Source of the DNA: Branchiostoma floridae
Taxonomy: Eukaryota > Chordata > Leptocardii > Amphioxiformes > Branchiostomatidae
Reading direction: 5' to 3'
DNA: 64,000 nucleotides
Assembly: GCF_000003815.2 (NCBI RefSeq)
Contig: NC_049979.1
Location: forward strand, 33,702,053 to 33,766,052
Shown: positions 1 to 11,700 of the stretch, one piece after another
How the letters are laid out: every line of letters starts with the position of its first letter
How positions within the stretch are numbered: position 1 is the first letter of the stretch
The notes under the pieces: model-generated
The model's input: only the letters and a program-made list of their open reading frames with translations
Database searches by the model: none
What the model was told of the DNA's origin: nothing
Made by a program: the position numbers and the translations under genes

Positions 1-49
1 AACATTTGAAGAAGAAACTGGGTAGTGCAGCACCGAATGGAAGAACAAT

Positions 50-2701
50 ATGCAGTGTGTGCAAACAGAGCTGGAGACTTTGATCAGTGAATATACAGCT
101 GCTGTGCAAGAATGCGACAAGATCACTGAGGACACAGAAGAAAAAATGAAACTGATGAACAACAACAATGGCGAGCTGGAAAAGTACATGAAGGAAATAG
201 AGAATGCTTTTGACTCTCAATCAAAAAAGTTACAAGACGCAACAGAAAAACTGAGCAAGTGGAATGTAAGGAACTTCAACAAAAGGGAGAAGTCAAAAAA
301 AAAGAAGATCTCAATCTGTGAAGAAAAACTGAAACATCAAGATACACTCATAGCAGAGATGATGGCAAGGATTAAGGACTTAGAAGTCACCAACAAAAAG
401 CTGACTACAGAAAAGGTCCACCTACAGAAGAAAGCCTCAACACTGAAAGCAAAGCTGAAAATGGAAAGTCCACAAGCTATTGTGTGTGCTAACACAGAAA
501 AGATAGACAAACTGGAGCAAGAGAAGCGTGAGCTAGAGGAAGAAAACACCATGTTAGAAGATACAGTGAAAGCAATGAAAACACTTGAAACCAAACATGA
601 CAAGGGATATACAAACCAGATAAGGGAAGTTGTGATAGATCTGCTGTCCAAAAATGTGAGTGTCAAGCATGTTAGTTCTGTGATAAGAACAGTTTTGGAG
701 AAACTGGCAAAGATGAACATCACAGGACATTTACCTTCTGAGACTTTGATCAGAACTTTGGCTGTTGAAGGACGAATGCTCTCAGTGATACAGGCAGGCA
801 AAGCCATGCTGGAGGGGCACGCAACACTTCACAATGACGGGTCAACACAGGAGAAAAAGAAATTCAACACTACAAGTGTGACCACTCCATCAGGAACCCT
901 GTCACTAGGACTCTACGAGATGGCCGAGGAGAATGCACAGGCTGTGTTCGAAGGCAACAAGCAGACGCTAAAGGAGGTAGCGGAAATTCTGGCAAAATTT
1001 GACAGTACTGACCCAGAAATGGAACTGACCAATCTGTTATCAATGATAACATCAACGATGTCGGACAGAGGTTCAGTAATGAAAGCATTTAACAGTGCTT
1101 TTGAAGAGTGGAGGGGGGAGATAATCAAGGACACGTCAAGCTCAGTAGAGAAAGTCAATAACTTTTATTGTTATATGCACGTCCTTATCAACATGGCTTC
1201 TGTTGCACTTGATGCATTAAAATGTTTCGATGTGTGCGCCATTGAAAAGAAAGGCATGCCAACCAAAAATGGAAGGGCTGTCACTGAGGATGCACTGTAT
1301 GCAGCTTGTCGCACGTTTCAAAAACAGTGTGATGAAAGAACGGGGCAAGCGGCGGCTTTCCAGGCTTTCCTGTATGGGAAGGAGCCAGGTAGAAAGTGCC
1401 AGTTTTCCAAATTAATCGGGAATAGATGCAACATCCAATTTGTGAATGGTGCGGCCTTCTTCTTTCACTTGGAGGACATGAGGGAGTTCTTAGAAATCTG
1501 GAAAGGTGGTGGTACCCTAAGTATGTCCCACTCTTGTCTGCAGCAGCACTTATCCAACAAAGTTGCTATCGCAGGCTGTAGGGCGCTAGGTATCCTGGAG
1601 AAGAGAGTGACCACGCCAATGTGGCGAGAAATCTTAGCTGCTACCAGCATCCTCGATCTGAACAGACAGTCTCTCACAATGAGAGCGGAATTTCTTAGAC
1701 TATCAGAGGACGCATCAGAACTACTTGTGCCTGACAATAAAACCATATTTCCCGGCCGGGAGGTGGTTGATGAGGATGATGTGTGCCATGCCCTTCTTAA
1801 AGATTCTGAGGATGCTGAGCTGGATGCTCTCACCATCAGTGCCCTGGAGCTGATCTTCTCGTCCTGGGTGATTCTGATAGAAAAACAGCTCACCGACTAC
1901 TTACCTGGAGGAATGTATGATAATCCTGATGAAAACCTGAAACAGAAATCTAAACATGTTCCCACAACAAATGTCACATGTGAAAGAAGCATTGGGTACC
2001 GAAATAGGTTACACCAGCTGAAACCATCTGCAAAGACCTTACACATCGAATCACTGCTTCTACTCTCTACAAACCACACAGTAGACTGGCTGGGAAAACT
2101 GTCTGAAGATGACAAAGAACGTGCATTAGAGACAGCTCGAAAAGCTGCTCCAGGATGCATCAAGAAGCAGAAAGAACGAGAACAGGAAATTCTGAGCCAC
2201 CGCCTCGAACTGCTGAGGCAGAAACAAGATGAGAAGGAAAGAAAGATAAGAAGGGTATCCCAGGAGAAATCCAAGATTTGTGAAGCAGTAAGGCAAGATG
2301 GCGGTGAATGGAAGACTCCAGAGGAGGTTGAGCAGAGACTCTGTGAGTGTGCAACTGATTCAAAGAAGAAAGAGAAGATCCTTGCACAGCTCAGATTTCA
2401 CAAAGTTGTTCTGGAGGACCCTCTACCAACAGACAAAAGATACTTGGTTCAGCAACAGATGACTGTGAATGGGTCGGTGAAAAAGTTTTCAATGTCAGAA
2501 CTAAAGGAAAACTTGCTTGAGCTGATAGGTATGAACACTTTAAGATGCAATAACAACAATGAGGAGGATGAAGATGAGGACTCAGATCAGGAAGTTGAAC
2601 AGGGTACAAAGTACATGGCTACGGAAAGACGACTAGAACTGATACAGGCAGAAAAAGCAAAACTGAAGAAGAAGCGAGACAAGCAAAGAGAGAGACTTTA
2701 G
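50..2701 (+). CDS. Intronless coiled-coil protein, probably transposon-associated multicopy family
   Basis: An uninterrupted 883-codon ORF. The start is ATG at 50; an in-frame TAG at 23-25 closes the frame upstream, although an AG near 30 could also be a splice acceptor. Residues ~1-190 are Lys/Glu-rich heptad-like coiled coil. The middle (~430-560) is globular and carries GNRCNIQFVNGAAFFF and later ALGILEKRVTTPMW. Around residues 625-690 is the segment VPTTNVTCERSIGYRNRL followed by an HTVDWL stretch, resembling C-terminal dimerisation regions of hAT-like transposase relatives and of multicopy uncharacterised proteins in marine invertebrates. That resemblance is recall-based inference. No DDE/DDD catalytic core is recognised. 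The C-terminus is acidic (EEDEDEDSDQE), then basic Lys/Arg-rich. A single long exon amid split genes argues for a mobile or retroposed origin. It may lie inside a 5' intron of the downstream BMPER-like gene. Function unknown. Confidence 0.6.
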   Translation: MQCVQTELETLISEYTAAVQECDKITEDTEEKMKLMNNNNGELEKYMKEIENAFDSQSKKLQDATEKLSKWNVRNFNKREKSKKKKISICEEKLKHQDTLIAEMMARIKDLEVTNKKLTTEKVHLQKKASTLKAKLKMESPQAIVCANTEKIDKLEQEKRELEEENTMLEDTVKAMKTLETKHDKGYTNQIREVVIDLLSKNVSVKHVSSVIRTVLEKLAKMNITGHLPSETLIRTLAVEGRMLSVIQAGKAMLEGHATLHNDGSTQEKKKFNTTSVTTPSGTLSLGLYEMAEENAQAVFEGNKQTLKEVAEILAKFDSTDPEMELTNLLSMITSTMSDRGSVMKAFNSAFEEWRGEIIKDTSSSVEKVNNFYCYMHVLINMASVALDALKCFDVCAIEKKGMPTKNGRAVTEDALYAACRTFQKQCDERTGQAAAFQAFLYGKEPGRKCQFSKLIGNRCNIQFVNGAAFFFHLEDMREFLEIWKGGGTLSMSHSCLQQHLSNKVAIAGCRALGILEKRVTTPMWREILAATSILDLNRQSLTMRAEFLRLSEDASELLVPDNKTIFPGREVVDEDDVCHALLKDSEDAELDALTISALELIFSSWVILIEKQLTDYLPGGMYDNPDENLKQKSKHVPTTNVTCERSIGYRNRLHQLKPSAKTLHIESLLLLSTNHTVDWLGKLSEDDKERALETARKAAPGCIKKQKEREQEILSHRLELLRQKQDEKERKIRRVSQEKSKICEAVRQDGGEWKTPEEVEQRLCECATDSKKKEKILAQLRFHKVVLEDPLPTDKRYLVQQQMTVNGSVKKFSMSELKENLLELIGMNTLRCNNNNEEDEDEDSDQEVEQGTKYMATERRLELIQAEKAKLKKKRDKQRERL

Positions 2702-2811
2702 GAATTTGTTTGATTATATTTGTTGTAATATGGCTTTGAACAGAAGACTTGAACTGATAAAGCAAAAGTGAAGAAGCGAGACAAGCAAAGAGAGACAGTA
2801 GGAATTTGTTA
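2612..2811 (+). repeat. Degenerate tandem copy of the ORF 3' end
   Basis: The last ~100 nt of the ORF plus stop region (2612-2712) are repeated at 2728-2811. Shared blocks include AGCAAAAGTGAAGAAG-like sequence, GCGAGACAAGCAAAGAGAGA and TAGGAATTTGTT. The second copy has small deletions and would not extend the reading frame. It looks like a local duplication spanning the stop codon. Confidence 0.75.
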
Positions 2812-2812
2812 A

Positions 2813-3887
2813 TATTTGATATGATATTTTAGATACAATAGTATTCACATATTTCTGCAGAAAAAAGGTATGACTTGTAAAAATGATGTAATTAATATGC
2901 AAAAAAGTAATTGATGTTAATTATTTATTTATGAAGTGGATGACAAAAAGTTAAATAAGTAAGAAATGGTATGATAACTTGAACTTGCTGGTCACCCATG
3001 CTGTGTCAGCTGACAATTGTATAATATATGTATTTTTTAAATGTATCTTCTGTAATTTATGAAAGCTGCAGTGATTAGAATGCTGAAATTGGATTATTTA
3101 TATTATTTACCTTATGAATATTGCAAAACACTAATCATATACTAATTAGAATACTTAAGATCATCTATTTGTTAGCTATATTGTGACAGCTGCCAGTTCC
3201 ATTACTCTGTTTAGAGGTGGGCATAAAGAAAGTGTGTATGTAGATGATGTCTATCCAATTTGATGGTTTTGTCTAATTAGTATGCAAATATGCAAATCAG
3301 TCATTACATAAGAATTTATTTGCAACTGACACTTTGCTGATCATGTAGTGACAGATGTCTGAGGTAACCTGAGAGAGAAATGTAGCCTGAATGTGTAGAG
3401 GATACCTGAATATAGTATGTGATATTAACCTAATTAGTATGCAGAAATACTAATTTCAATAATTAACATAATCATTTACTAATTATAGACTAAGTGTACT
3501 GTCTGCTGGATTTGGTTAGACAGTTGCATCAACTTGAATGTCTGTTGGTGTTAAGAAAATAAATCATGCTAATGATGCATATAGTGTGTGTGTAGTGTAT
3601 TGATTTGCTCTAATTACAGGTCCCTCCGGTGCCATTTGGGCCCCATTGAACTAATGATTAAGGTTTTCCACAAAAATACCCAAATTAATTACTTCAAAAT
3701 TTAATTTCTAGACTTAAGTTCATCCGATTTGAAATCCGAAAACGGCATTTTGTTTGGGGCTGCAAGAGCTATAATTTAAGATAGATTTCACTGTGTTATC
3801 ACATTAGGAAAAAAATCACCTGTGCTAGCTAGCAAAAATTGATGAAATAAAAGATTGGCTTTTTTCTGAAATTGTCAAGATAACATG
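2813..3887. other. AT-rich non-coding stretch
   Basis: No ORF or Cys-rich exon is visible. The block TAATTAGTATGCA occurs at 3274-3286 and 3431-3443. The first copy runs into two back-to-back octamers ATGCAAAT (3282-3289 and 3290-3297). Otherwise it is unremarkable AT-rich sequence, probably intronic or intergenic. Confidence 0.5.
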
Positions 3888-4231
3888 CAGGGCCCGAAAT
3901 ACTTTTTTCAGCCAGGTTGTCCAAGTGGCAACCTGAGTCAAAAGCCAGGTTGCGCCATCAACATTTCAGGTTGCCCCACTTTCAAATTGTTACTTTCTTC
4001 AAATCAGCTATTTATCCATTATCTTTTCTTCCAGTTATATGTAACTATGTAATATGATTTATGTTATCAAAAAATGAATACAAAAGCTTATGCATGTAGG
4101 TGGAGAAAAAGCAGTGGTCCAACAGCAAAATTTCAGGTTTTTGCTCAGTGTGCAACCTGGGTTTAAAATCAAGTTGCGCAAAGCAAAATGTGGTAGCATT
4201 TTCAAGTGGCAAGTGGGTATTTCGAGCCCTG
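3888..4231. mobile_element. MITE with CAGGGC...GAAATAC terminal inverted repeats
   Basis: The left end CAGGGCCCGAAATAC is the inverse of the right end GTATTTCGAGCCCTG with one mismatch. ACATG flanks both sides (3883-3887 and 4232-4236), a possible 5-bp target duplication. A diverged inverted copy lies at 47700-48036. It ends about 60 bp before the first VWC exon. No coding capacity is seen. Confidence 0.75.
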
Positions 4232-4294
4232 ACATGTACCAACAGTTATCTACGACTTACATTTGTACCTGTTGTCTTCACACCTGTTCCTCAG

Positions 4295-5764
4295 GTGAGA
4301 TACAGAGGGCCGATTACTGTGAGGTGGATGAAGTCAGACATCCCAGTGGCTCATCCTTCAAACTGGACGACTGTACAACCTGTGTTTGTGAGGTACCTAA
4401 CTTTAGGGTTGTTTTTATTGCATACCCAGTAAACTGCCTTATGCCAGTGTAATGCACCATGTTTGTACCAAAGAGTATAAGCTGCATGTCCGGACAGATT
4501 TAGTTGATCCACTTGCATCAGCAAGGCCCCCTACTCTTTTTGATTGATAAGTGAGTCTTGATTCTTCTCAAACACTTCTATTTACAAAATGTAACTCCTA
4601 TCCAAGGGAAGTCTCCATCCAAAGCTGGGTACTCATTTTTACCTGTGTGGAGTGAGGAAATAGGTGTCTTTTCCATGGGTACAACATTTTTGCATTTGAA
4701 AGGACTGAAGCCCAGGACCTTTGGGCTTTGAGCCAAATGCTCTGGGGTGCCACAGCTAACTTGGAATAGCACTTTAGATGGTACATCTTGAAAAACAACC
4801 TGTTAGGTAGTCTATGTTTGGAAGATTACCCATCGCATGGTGAATCTCGTGTAGTAACAAACCTGGCCCAGGCACATTGTAATGGATTGCATTCATTTTG
4901 GATGATGACTAGGGGTGGGTACCAGTACAGAAAATTCAGGTACAGGTACAGGTACAGTCCAGTTCCAGAGGATTAGGTCCAGTTTCGGACCTGAACCTGG
5001 ACCTATGGTAGTTATCTGTGAAAACTTGTGAATGTGCGATACTCAAAATAATGGTATATTTCACGATCCTGTATGGTGCAGTATTGACGTTTTGAAATCG
5101 TACCCAAGTCATGTACAACTGTTACACTAACTGCCTCTGCCATTTCTGATGAAGACTTTTGAATAAAAGGTGAAACCGGTAAATCGTTGTGTCTCAGCCG
5201 TCATCCTTCTGACGCCTTATCGACCACACTAACTGCCTCTGTTAAGACCAAGTTTGACTGTAGCAGCCTGGTAGAATTAACTATAAACTCTCCTCTGCTT
5301 TTGTTCTTTTCTTGGATCTGTAAGCCCCAAAATATGTGAATGCCTGCCACTATAATCTGTGTAATATTCTTTAATCGGTCCAACATCTGGTCCACTGATT
5401 TCGGGTCTGTTTTTTCTGGACTGGTCCAACAGGAAAAAACGGTTTTGTACCGATACAGTACCCACCTCTAATGGTGACAAAAAAGCTGGAGGTCTCAAGC
5501 ACGAGGGAGCATCAGACGTCCAACTTTTGCAAATAAAAGAACCCAAAACACTTGTCAAGAAGAGTAACGTGGTATGTAGTGCTTGGCACTACGAGGTGAA
5601 GAAAAATCATCATGTTTCACCATCAGTCTTCTGTTCTTTAGTAACAAACCTCCTGTCCTTACAGAATGGTAACTCCACCTGTAGAACTGAGACCTGTGCC
5701 AACCTGCTCTGTCCTACCGACGAGAAGCTAAGACTTCCTGGGGAATGCTGTCCAATATGTAGAG
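4295..5764 (+). CDS. BMPER: BMPER-like VWC module 1 (exons 4295-4392 and 5665-5764)
   Basis: The first half carries [15 protein letters not shown] and CTTCVCE; the second half carries [11 protein letters not shown] and GECCPICRG. The phase 1 acceptor follows a ...TTCCTCAG tract. The donor after TGTGAG is gtacct (phase 0) and the second donor is gtttgg (phase 1). All VWC modules here are split the same way, phase 1 - phase 0 - phase 1. The intervening intron carries a hAT MITE. Confidence 0.8.
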
Positions 5765-8700
5765 GTTTGGAGGATCTTATCTCTAATCTTAGCATATCAT
5801 ACAGATTGAAATTTTCTTCCCATGTTTCCTTTGAGTAGTTTTGGTACAGTACAACTTAAGATATTTCCATGTTTTGTTCACGTGTCGTGTAAAAGTCTTC
5901 TTATCTGTAGGAGTTGTAGCTTTTGTTTTTGACACCATGTGTTAAAATGTTGTAATTTTGCCTTGGACTGGGCTGTACATATGTGAGAACTGTTTTGTAA
6001 TTTTGCACAGCACTGGCCTGGTCTGTATGTTAGTGAGAACTACATGTACATGTATGTTGTTATTTTACAGAAATGTCCTGTATTCTTGTGAGAACTATGT
6101 TTGTTATTTTTTGCAGGACTGGCCTGTACATTTGTGAGAACTATGATTGTTGTTATTATGTGCAAGACTGCCCTGTATATTTGTGAAAATTTGCGTAGGA
6201 CTTGAATGCATGTTTCTGAGAACTATGCTGTAATTTTACCTGAGACTGGCCTTTTATTTTTGTGAGAACTATGTTTGTTATTTTGCGCAGGACTGGCCTG
6301 TATTTTTGTGAGAACTGTGTGTTTGTTATTTTGCGCAGGACTGGCCTGTATTTTTGTGAGAACTGTGTGTTTGTTATTTTGCGCAGGACTGGCCTGTATT
6401 TTTGTGAGAACTATGTTTGTTATTTTGCGCAGGACTGGCCTGTATGTTTGTGAGAACTGTGTGTTTGTTATTTTGCGCAGGACTGGCCTGTATTTTTGTG
6501 AGAACTATGTTTGTTATTTTGCGCAGGACTGGCCTGTATTTTTGTGAGAACTGTGTGTTTGTTATTTTGCGCAGGACTGGCCTGTATTTTTGTGAGAACT
6601 ATGTTTGTTATTTTGCGCAGGACTGGCCTGTATGTTTGAGAACGAGATGATTCCTTATGGAGAGACATTCACACCTAAAGGGGACAACTGTTCTATTTGT
6701 GTCTGCAAGGTAGGTCATGTTGATGGGGGCTTGGGAATGTTAAGATTGTTGACAGAAGATTCAACACCATACATGTACATTGTGTTTTGTAAAAAGTATG
6801 TTTTGCCTACCTTACATCAAATTTTAGGATTATTTATATTGAAATCCCCAAATTTTGTTCCAAAAGGATGACATAATTATTGTTCATCTCTGTTGTTTGG
6901 CCTTCAGGCCTATGTTGAATGACACATTTTATGAAAGTGTACATGCATATGTCAGACGCCCCTTTGTTCTGTTGTGTATTCATCTGCTGTGCCATACTGA
7001 AGGTCCCTTGAATGTTTCCAACAGGGAGGAGACGTGCCTGAATGTGAGAGGGTTGCTTGTCCCTTACCAAAGTGTAACATTGGGAATCAAGTGTTACAGC
7101 CTGGTTCCTGCTGTGTGGAGTGCACAGGTAAGTAACACAACTCCAACTTGTTACGCAGAAAGTACCAACAGCAACAAACCAATGGCCACTCTTAAATATC
7201 CTGCCAGGCTGGTGCCTAGCCTTTCAGATAGTCATAAATGCTGCGATAAGGAATGGATCGCTAGAGGGCGCTTTTTCCTCCCATCAAGCATTACGCAATT
7301 AAGGCCTGTGAAAGAGAGGTACGTTTATTATTGAAATGAATCCATTTGCTTTCCATACAATCAAAATGTCATCCGAGAAGTTGTTATGTTTTTTCGACTG
7401 ATGAAATACCACTAGGACAATACTGTGGCTATAAGGTGTCCCGCAGCAAAGGAGAAGTAAGAAAAATTCTGCTGTTGCCATAGCAGCACAGCTTACGTTG
7501 ACGGTTCAGCAGGGGGAGGGGACTGGTTGAACAGCGACTCGTTCAGACGTATACAATTTGCAACTTACAGCATCACTTCAAGCTGCGTTGCCAGCTTTTT
7601 TTTTTAAAGCATTTCTTGTTTAGAAGTATTGCCTACTATAAGCAGTTAGTTACCAGTCCTAAGTGTTGACCCCATTTGTTGCAGTTGAAGAGTGGTGTTA
7701 CTACCGAGGAGATCGGTACCTGCTGGGTGAGACGTGGACAGACGAATGTAACGACTGTGTGTGTGTCGGAGGCGACTATCAATGTACTCCCAGGACATGC
7801 CCCACTCTAGTCTGTAACCAGGTATGCAAAGACTCCTCCTGGTGATCGTACTATGATATTAGTCTTTGGTTGGTGACTGAACAGTTCATTTCAGGTCATC
7901 TTTGTTGGAGAAGTTGCCACAAATGATGCTGTTCCAGACATCTCTGTCTAGCATGCATGGTGGTTAGTGGGTCACAGTCCAACTTCTTCCTCTAGCACTT
8001 TCTTGAGTGTCAGGTTAGGTCGTCAGGTCTTATTTTTTTGTCAGGTTCCCAGAGGAGTACTTTGGTAGCCATCACCTCATGACGCACTGCATGGCCAGCA
8101 AGAGCTAGTCTTTGGTTCTGGGTGGTTTTGACTGAACAAACAATTGTGAATGGAATGAATGGTTTTATTTTGTCGTTCATTGCAGGACACGACATACTAT
8201 AGCAGCCTTTGTTGGCTGAAATGCAGTATATGCTTCACAGTTAAAAGTGAACTTGCTGTAGGTCTGAATCAGGAACACATTTGCTGTCATCACGTTGAGT
8301 GCATGTTGGCCATGTCATTGCAGGGTGAGATGCCGTTCCCCGTTCCAGAGGCCTGCTGTGATGTGTGTGTGCCAGGTAGGTGCCAGCTTCGCTTCATTAG
8401 TCTAATTAAGCTACATGCCTGCACTCTCAATGGCTAATGATACGATAACAATTGCCAGTTAGGGAGTGTAGCCCTCGCTGGGCTTTAAAGCCACATATTT
8501 GGCCCAGTGGGATGCTGGATAAAGCAGGGGTTCCTCACAGTGTTTTCACAATTAGGTAACAGTCTAATTTGTTGACAGGTTTCGGGTTGGTCTTCACTTT
8601 ATTAAATTATTAAAAATCTGGCTTATAAGTCCATAGCTACGGGGTGTCCCATAGGGCCACGCACAATGTAGGGGTCATACCTGAAAGTGAAATAAACAGC

Positions 8701-11700
8701 CCGAAAACTACCTGTGGTGGGGCCCCTTTTTCCAGTTGTGACCGAAACATATTAGTAGCGTTACAATGTTAATGTTTTGAGCTTTATTTGTTCTCATCTG
8801 TAGGTCAATGCAGATATACAGCCATGCAAATTTGCTCACTTGACATTTTGCGCATCTCTGTCACACAGATTCTGGAACCTGTATCGTGTTTGGTGATCCC
8901 CACTACCGAACGTTTGACGGGCGCTACCACGACTTCCAGGGCACCTGCACCTACATCCTGTCAGAAGACGGAGTCGACAACACGTTTCAAATCATCGTGC
9001 AGGTAATAACCAAGATGATGTCTCACAAAAGTAGGTCTATTGTCACTGCGATGTCCATACGTCTCAATTTTGTTAGCAGAGACTTTGCACATTGTGTATC
9101 AGACTTGGAGCTTTGGAACTTTCCAAAAGAGTCATAGAATAGAATGTGCAAAATGACAACATTGGATTGTCTCTTGTGATTGTCTCAATTGTTTACAGGA
9201 TAGGCTTTAGACCCCCACTCAAATGCTTCCTTTTTGCAGGTCAATGTATTGTGTATTCCCCTTAGGCCATTTCCTATGTTGTGTACTGTTCTATAGAAGT
9301 TCATGTTACTAACACAATAGTATCCAGAGTTACACTTCCCAGACGTTTCCTTTATTAAAGCATAAATAAGACTATCTTTGATTCACTGTATAATCTTAAC
9401 TTATGCTTTAGATATGGAAAATGTTGTCTGGGTTTCAGTTACATTTGGGCTACCCAGTGTGGTGACTATGTCCATGTGGGTCTGGTCCCTTATGATATCA
9501 TGTGGGTCTGGTCCTTGCTTTGTCATGTGGGTCAGGTCCCATATGCTGTCATGCAGGTCTGGATTCTTGTGATGTCACATGGGTCTGGTCCCTTGTGGTC
9601 CCACGTGGGTCTGGTCCCATGTGCTGTCATGTGGGGTCTGGTCCCATGTGCTGTCATGTGGGGTCTGGTCCCATGTGCTGTCATGTGGGTCTGGTCCCAC
9701 GTGGGTCTGGTCCCATGTGCTGTCATGTGGGTCTGGTCCCTTGTGGTCCCACGTGGGTCTGGTTCCATGTGCTGCCATGTGGGGTCAGGTCCTTTGGGGT
9801 GTCGTGGATCTGGTCCCGTGTGATCCCACGTGGGTTTGGTCCCATGTGCTGTTATGTGGGTCTGGCCCCATGTGCTGTCACTCAGATCAGTTCCCTTGTA
9901 ATATCATGTGGGTCTGGTCCCATGTGCTGTCATGGTCCCACGAAGGTGCTTCATCTTTCACCAGCCCTTGATGTCTCCCTAACCTTTTCACCTCCTTTCC
10001 CTATAGAGTTGTAGCCTTGTCTCATCTGGCTTGTTCTCTCCAGAATGCTCTGTGGAGGCAGATTCATGACCCTGTCCTGGGAGAATGCCCTGGGCAGGGC
10101 TCGAACACCACGGTAGGGGTATGTATATCCGAGTCCTGCTGCAACAGCGCTTTGACAGGCAGTGGCTTTAGCACACGACAGGAGCATACCGCGCTTTCTC
10201 ATGACACGTCCCCCCATGCCTCAGAAGCCTGCGCTGCTTCTGCATTACAGCGCTCGATCTATGCAACATGTAACCCCGAACATAACCCACGTGTAGTTTG
10301 GAATATCCAGGGATTTGAAGTCTCATGCGGGTCATATGCAGACAGCGTGTTTGCTTTCCCGCAGAATGACGGGAAGGGGACGTACGCGGTGGCGTGGACG
10401 CAGCTGGTGTCGATCCACCTGGGCAGCAACACCATCGACCTGCTGCCGGGACACAGCGTCTTCGTGAACAAGGAGGTCGTGGAACTTCCTTACGCAGTGG
10501 AACCTGTCTTCAGTATCCAGAGAGCTGGTAAGTACATATTGGAACCTGTCTTCAGTATCCAGAGAGCTAGTAAGTTAGACAAAACATGTGTCTTCAGCAT
10601 TTGGATGTACAAGTTAGTCATACAAACATGTACATGTAGATGGCATGTATAAAAGACTAATGTTTTGACTTGTGATAAGGCAGCCAAAGTAGGTTATACA
10701 AATTTTGTACCAGTCCTGTGACATTTTTCTGATGTGATTGTACTTATATTTTATTTAATCTCTATGTCTGAATGTTTTCATTGTGTGCTGTTATATGTTT
10801 TCAGTCATAGGGCTAAAAACATGGAAATAAAGACCAGATGATATATCATAGGGCTTTACGAAATTCAATGCAAACGCAAACCTTACATGACCAACATTAA
10901 AAGATTGGGACTGACTTGGCCGACTCAATCAGTCAGGTTCACAGAATGAATAATTTTTTGAAGTAAGAGAAGTTGAAGGATCAGAACTCAGTTGGTCATG
11001 TAGCTGAAGGAATATCCTCTTACCCCATATACAGTTATGTTGTCTCAGAATAATTCCCTTGAAGAGATGGCCACTAGACTTAAGGGTGTGCAGCCTGAAA
11101 CCTGATGTAAACTCAGGGTGTGCCCCCATAATGTCCTTTACAAACACACTCTGATGAACTTTCATTGCTAGTATAATGGCTTGATATTTCCCCCACATTC
11201 CCCACCCATGGAGGCAGCAGAGCGGTTGTTCTAAGATCTCTTTCATGTATTACTCCGAGTGGGTACCCTAAAAGAGTGCCGAGCCAAAACTTTAATGGCT
11301 GCATGGATGCATATTTATAGTGGTGAGAAATTCCCTTGCAGCTAGGCCAACTGATCTCAAAAGTCATATTGGTCAAAGTTTGTTAACTGTAGAAATTAGC
11401 TGGTAAATGTCAGAGGTACACAGACCTAGGTTCTGAGTGGTGAGGTTGTACATGAATAGTGAAAAAGTGCCTCTTGCGGGGAGTGGCTAAGTGTAGTTTG
11501 TAATTGCTATTAACAAAGAACCGGGTCATTGGAATTTTTTTCATAACATATGGAAAATGTGCTCAACAAAGAATGAATAATATGAGTAGGTTTCCTGTAT
11601 CTTGATTATGAACACGCCCATTGGATGCAAAAAACATATTTTTGTGTTACATTCAATAAAAAAACTCAGGAATGAGACCCTAAAGTTCCGCCTCCATGTT

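Noticed and set aside
6262..6650. Repeat protein with [12 protein letters not shown] units
   Set aside because: Translation of the 46/48-bp acceptor minisatellite; several frames are open equally.
8186..8237. Possible exon after TTCATTGCAG with several cysteines
   Set aside because: Inserting it breaks VWC cysteine spacing. The 7821 to 8324 join gives a correct ...[18 protein letters not shown] end.
9476..10014. Overlapping 115-170 codon ORFs with [14 protein letters not shown] repeats
   Set aside because: All three frames are open because the 25-bp minisatellite lacks stops; there are no splice contexts and it lies between two VWD exons.
10043..10111. Possible extra VWD exon after the good acceptor CTCTCCAG (open frame through to 10364)
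   Set aside because: The residues do not fit the VWD strand pattern, while joining 9002 directly to 10365 gives the expected [15 protein letters not shown] strand. The open frame is probably chance within a repeat-like segment.
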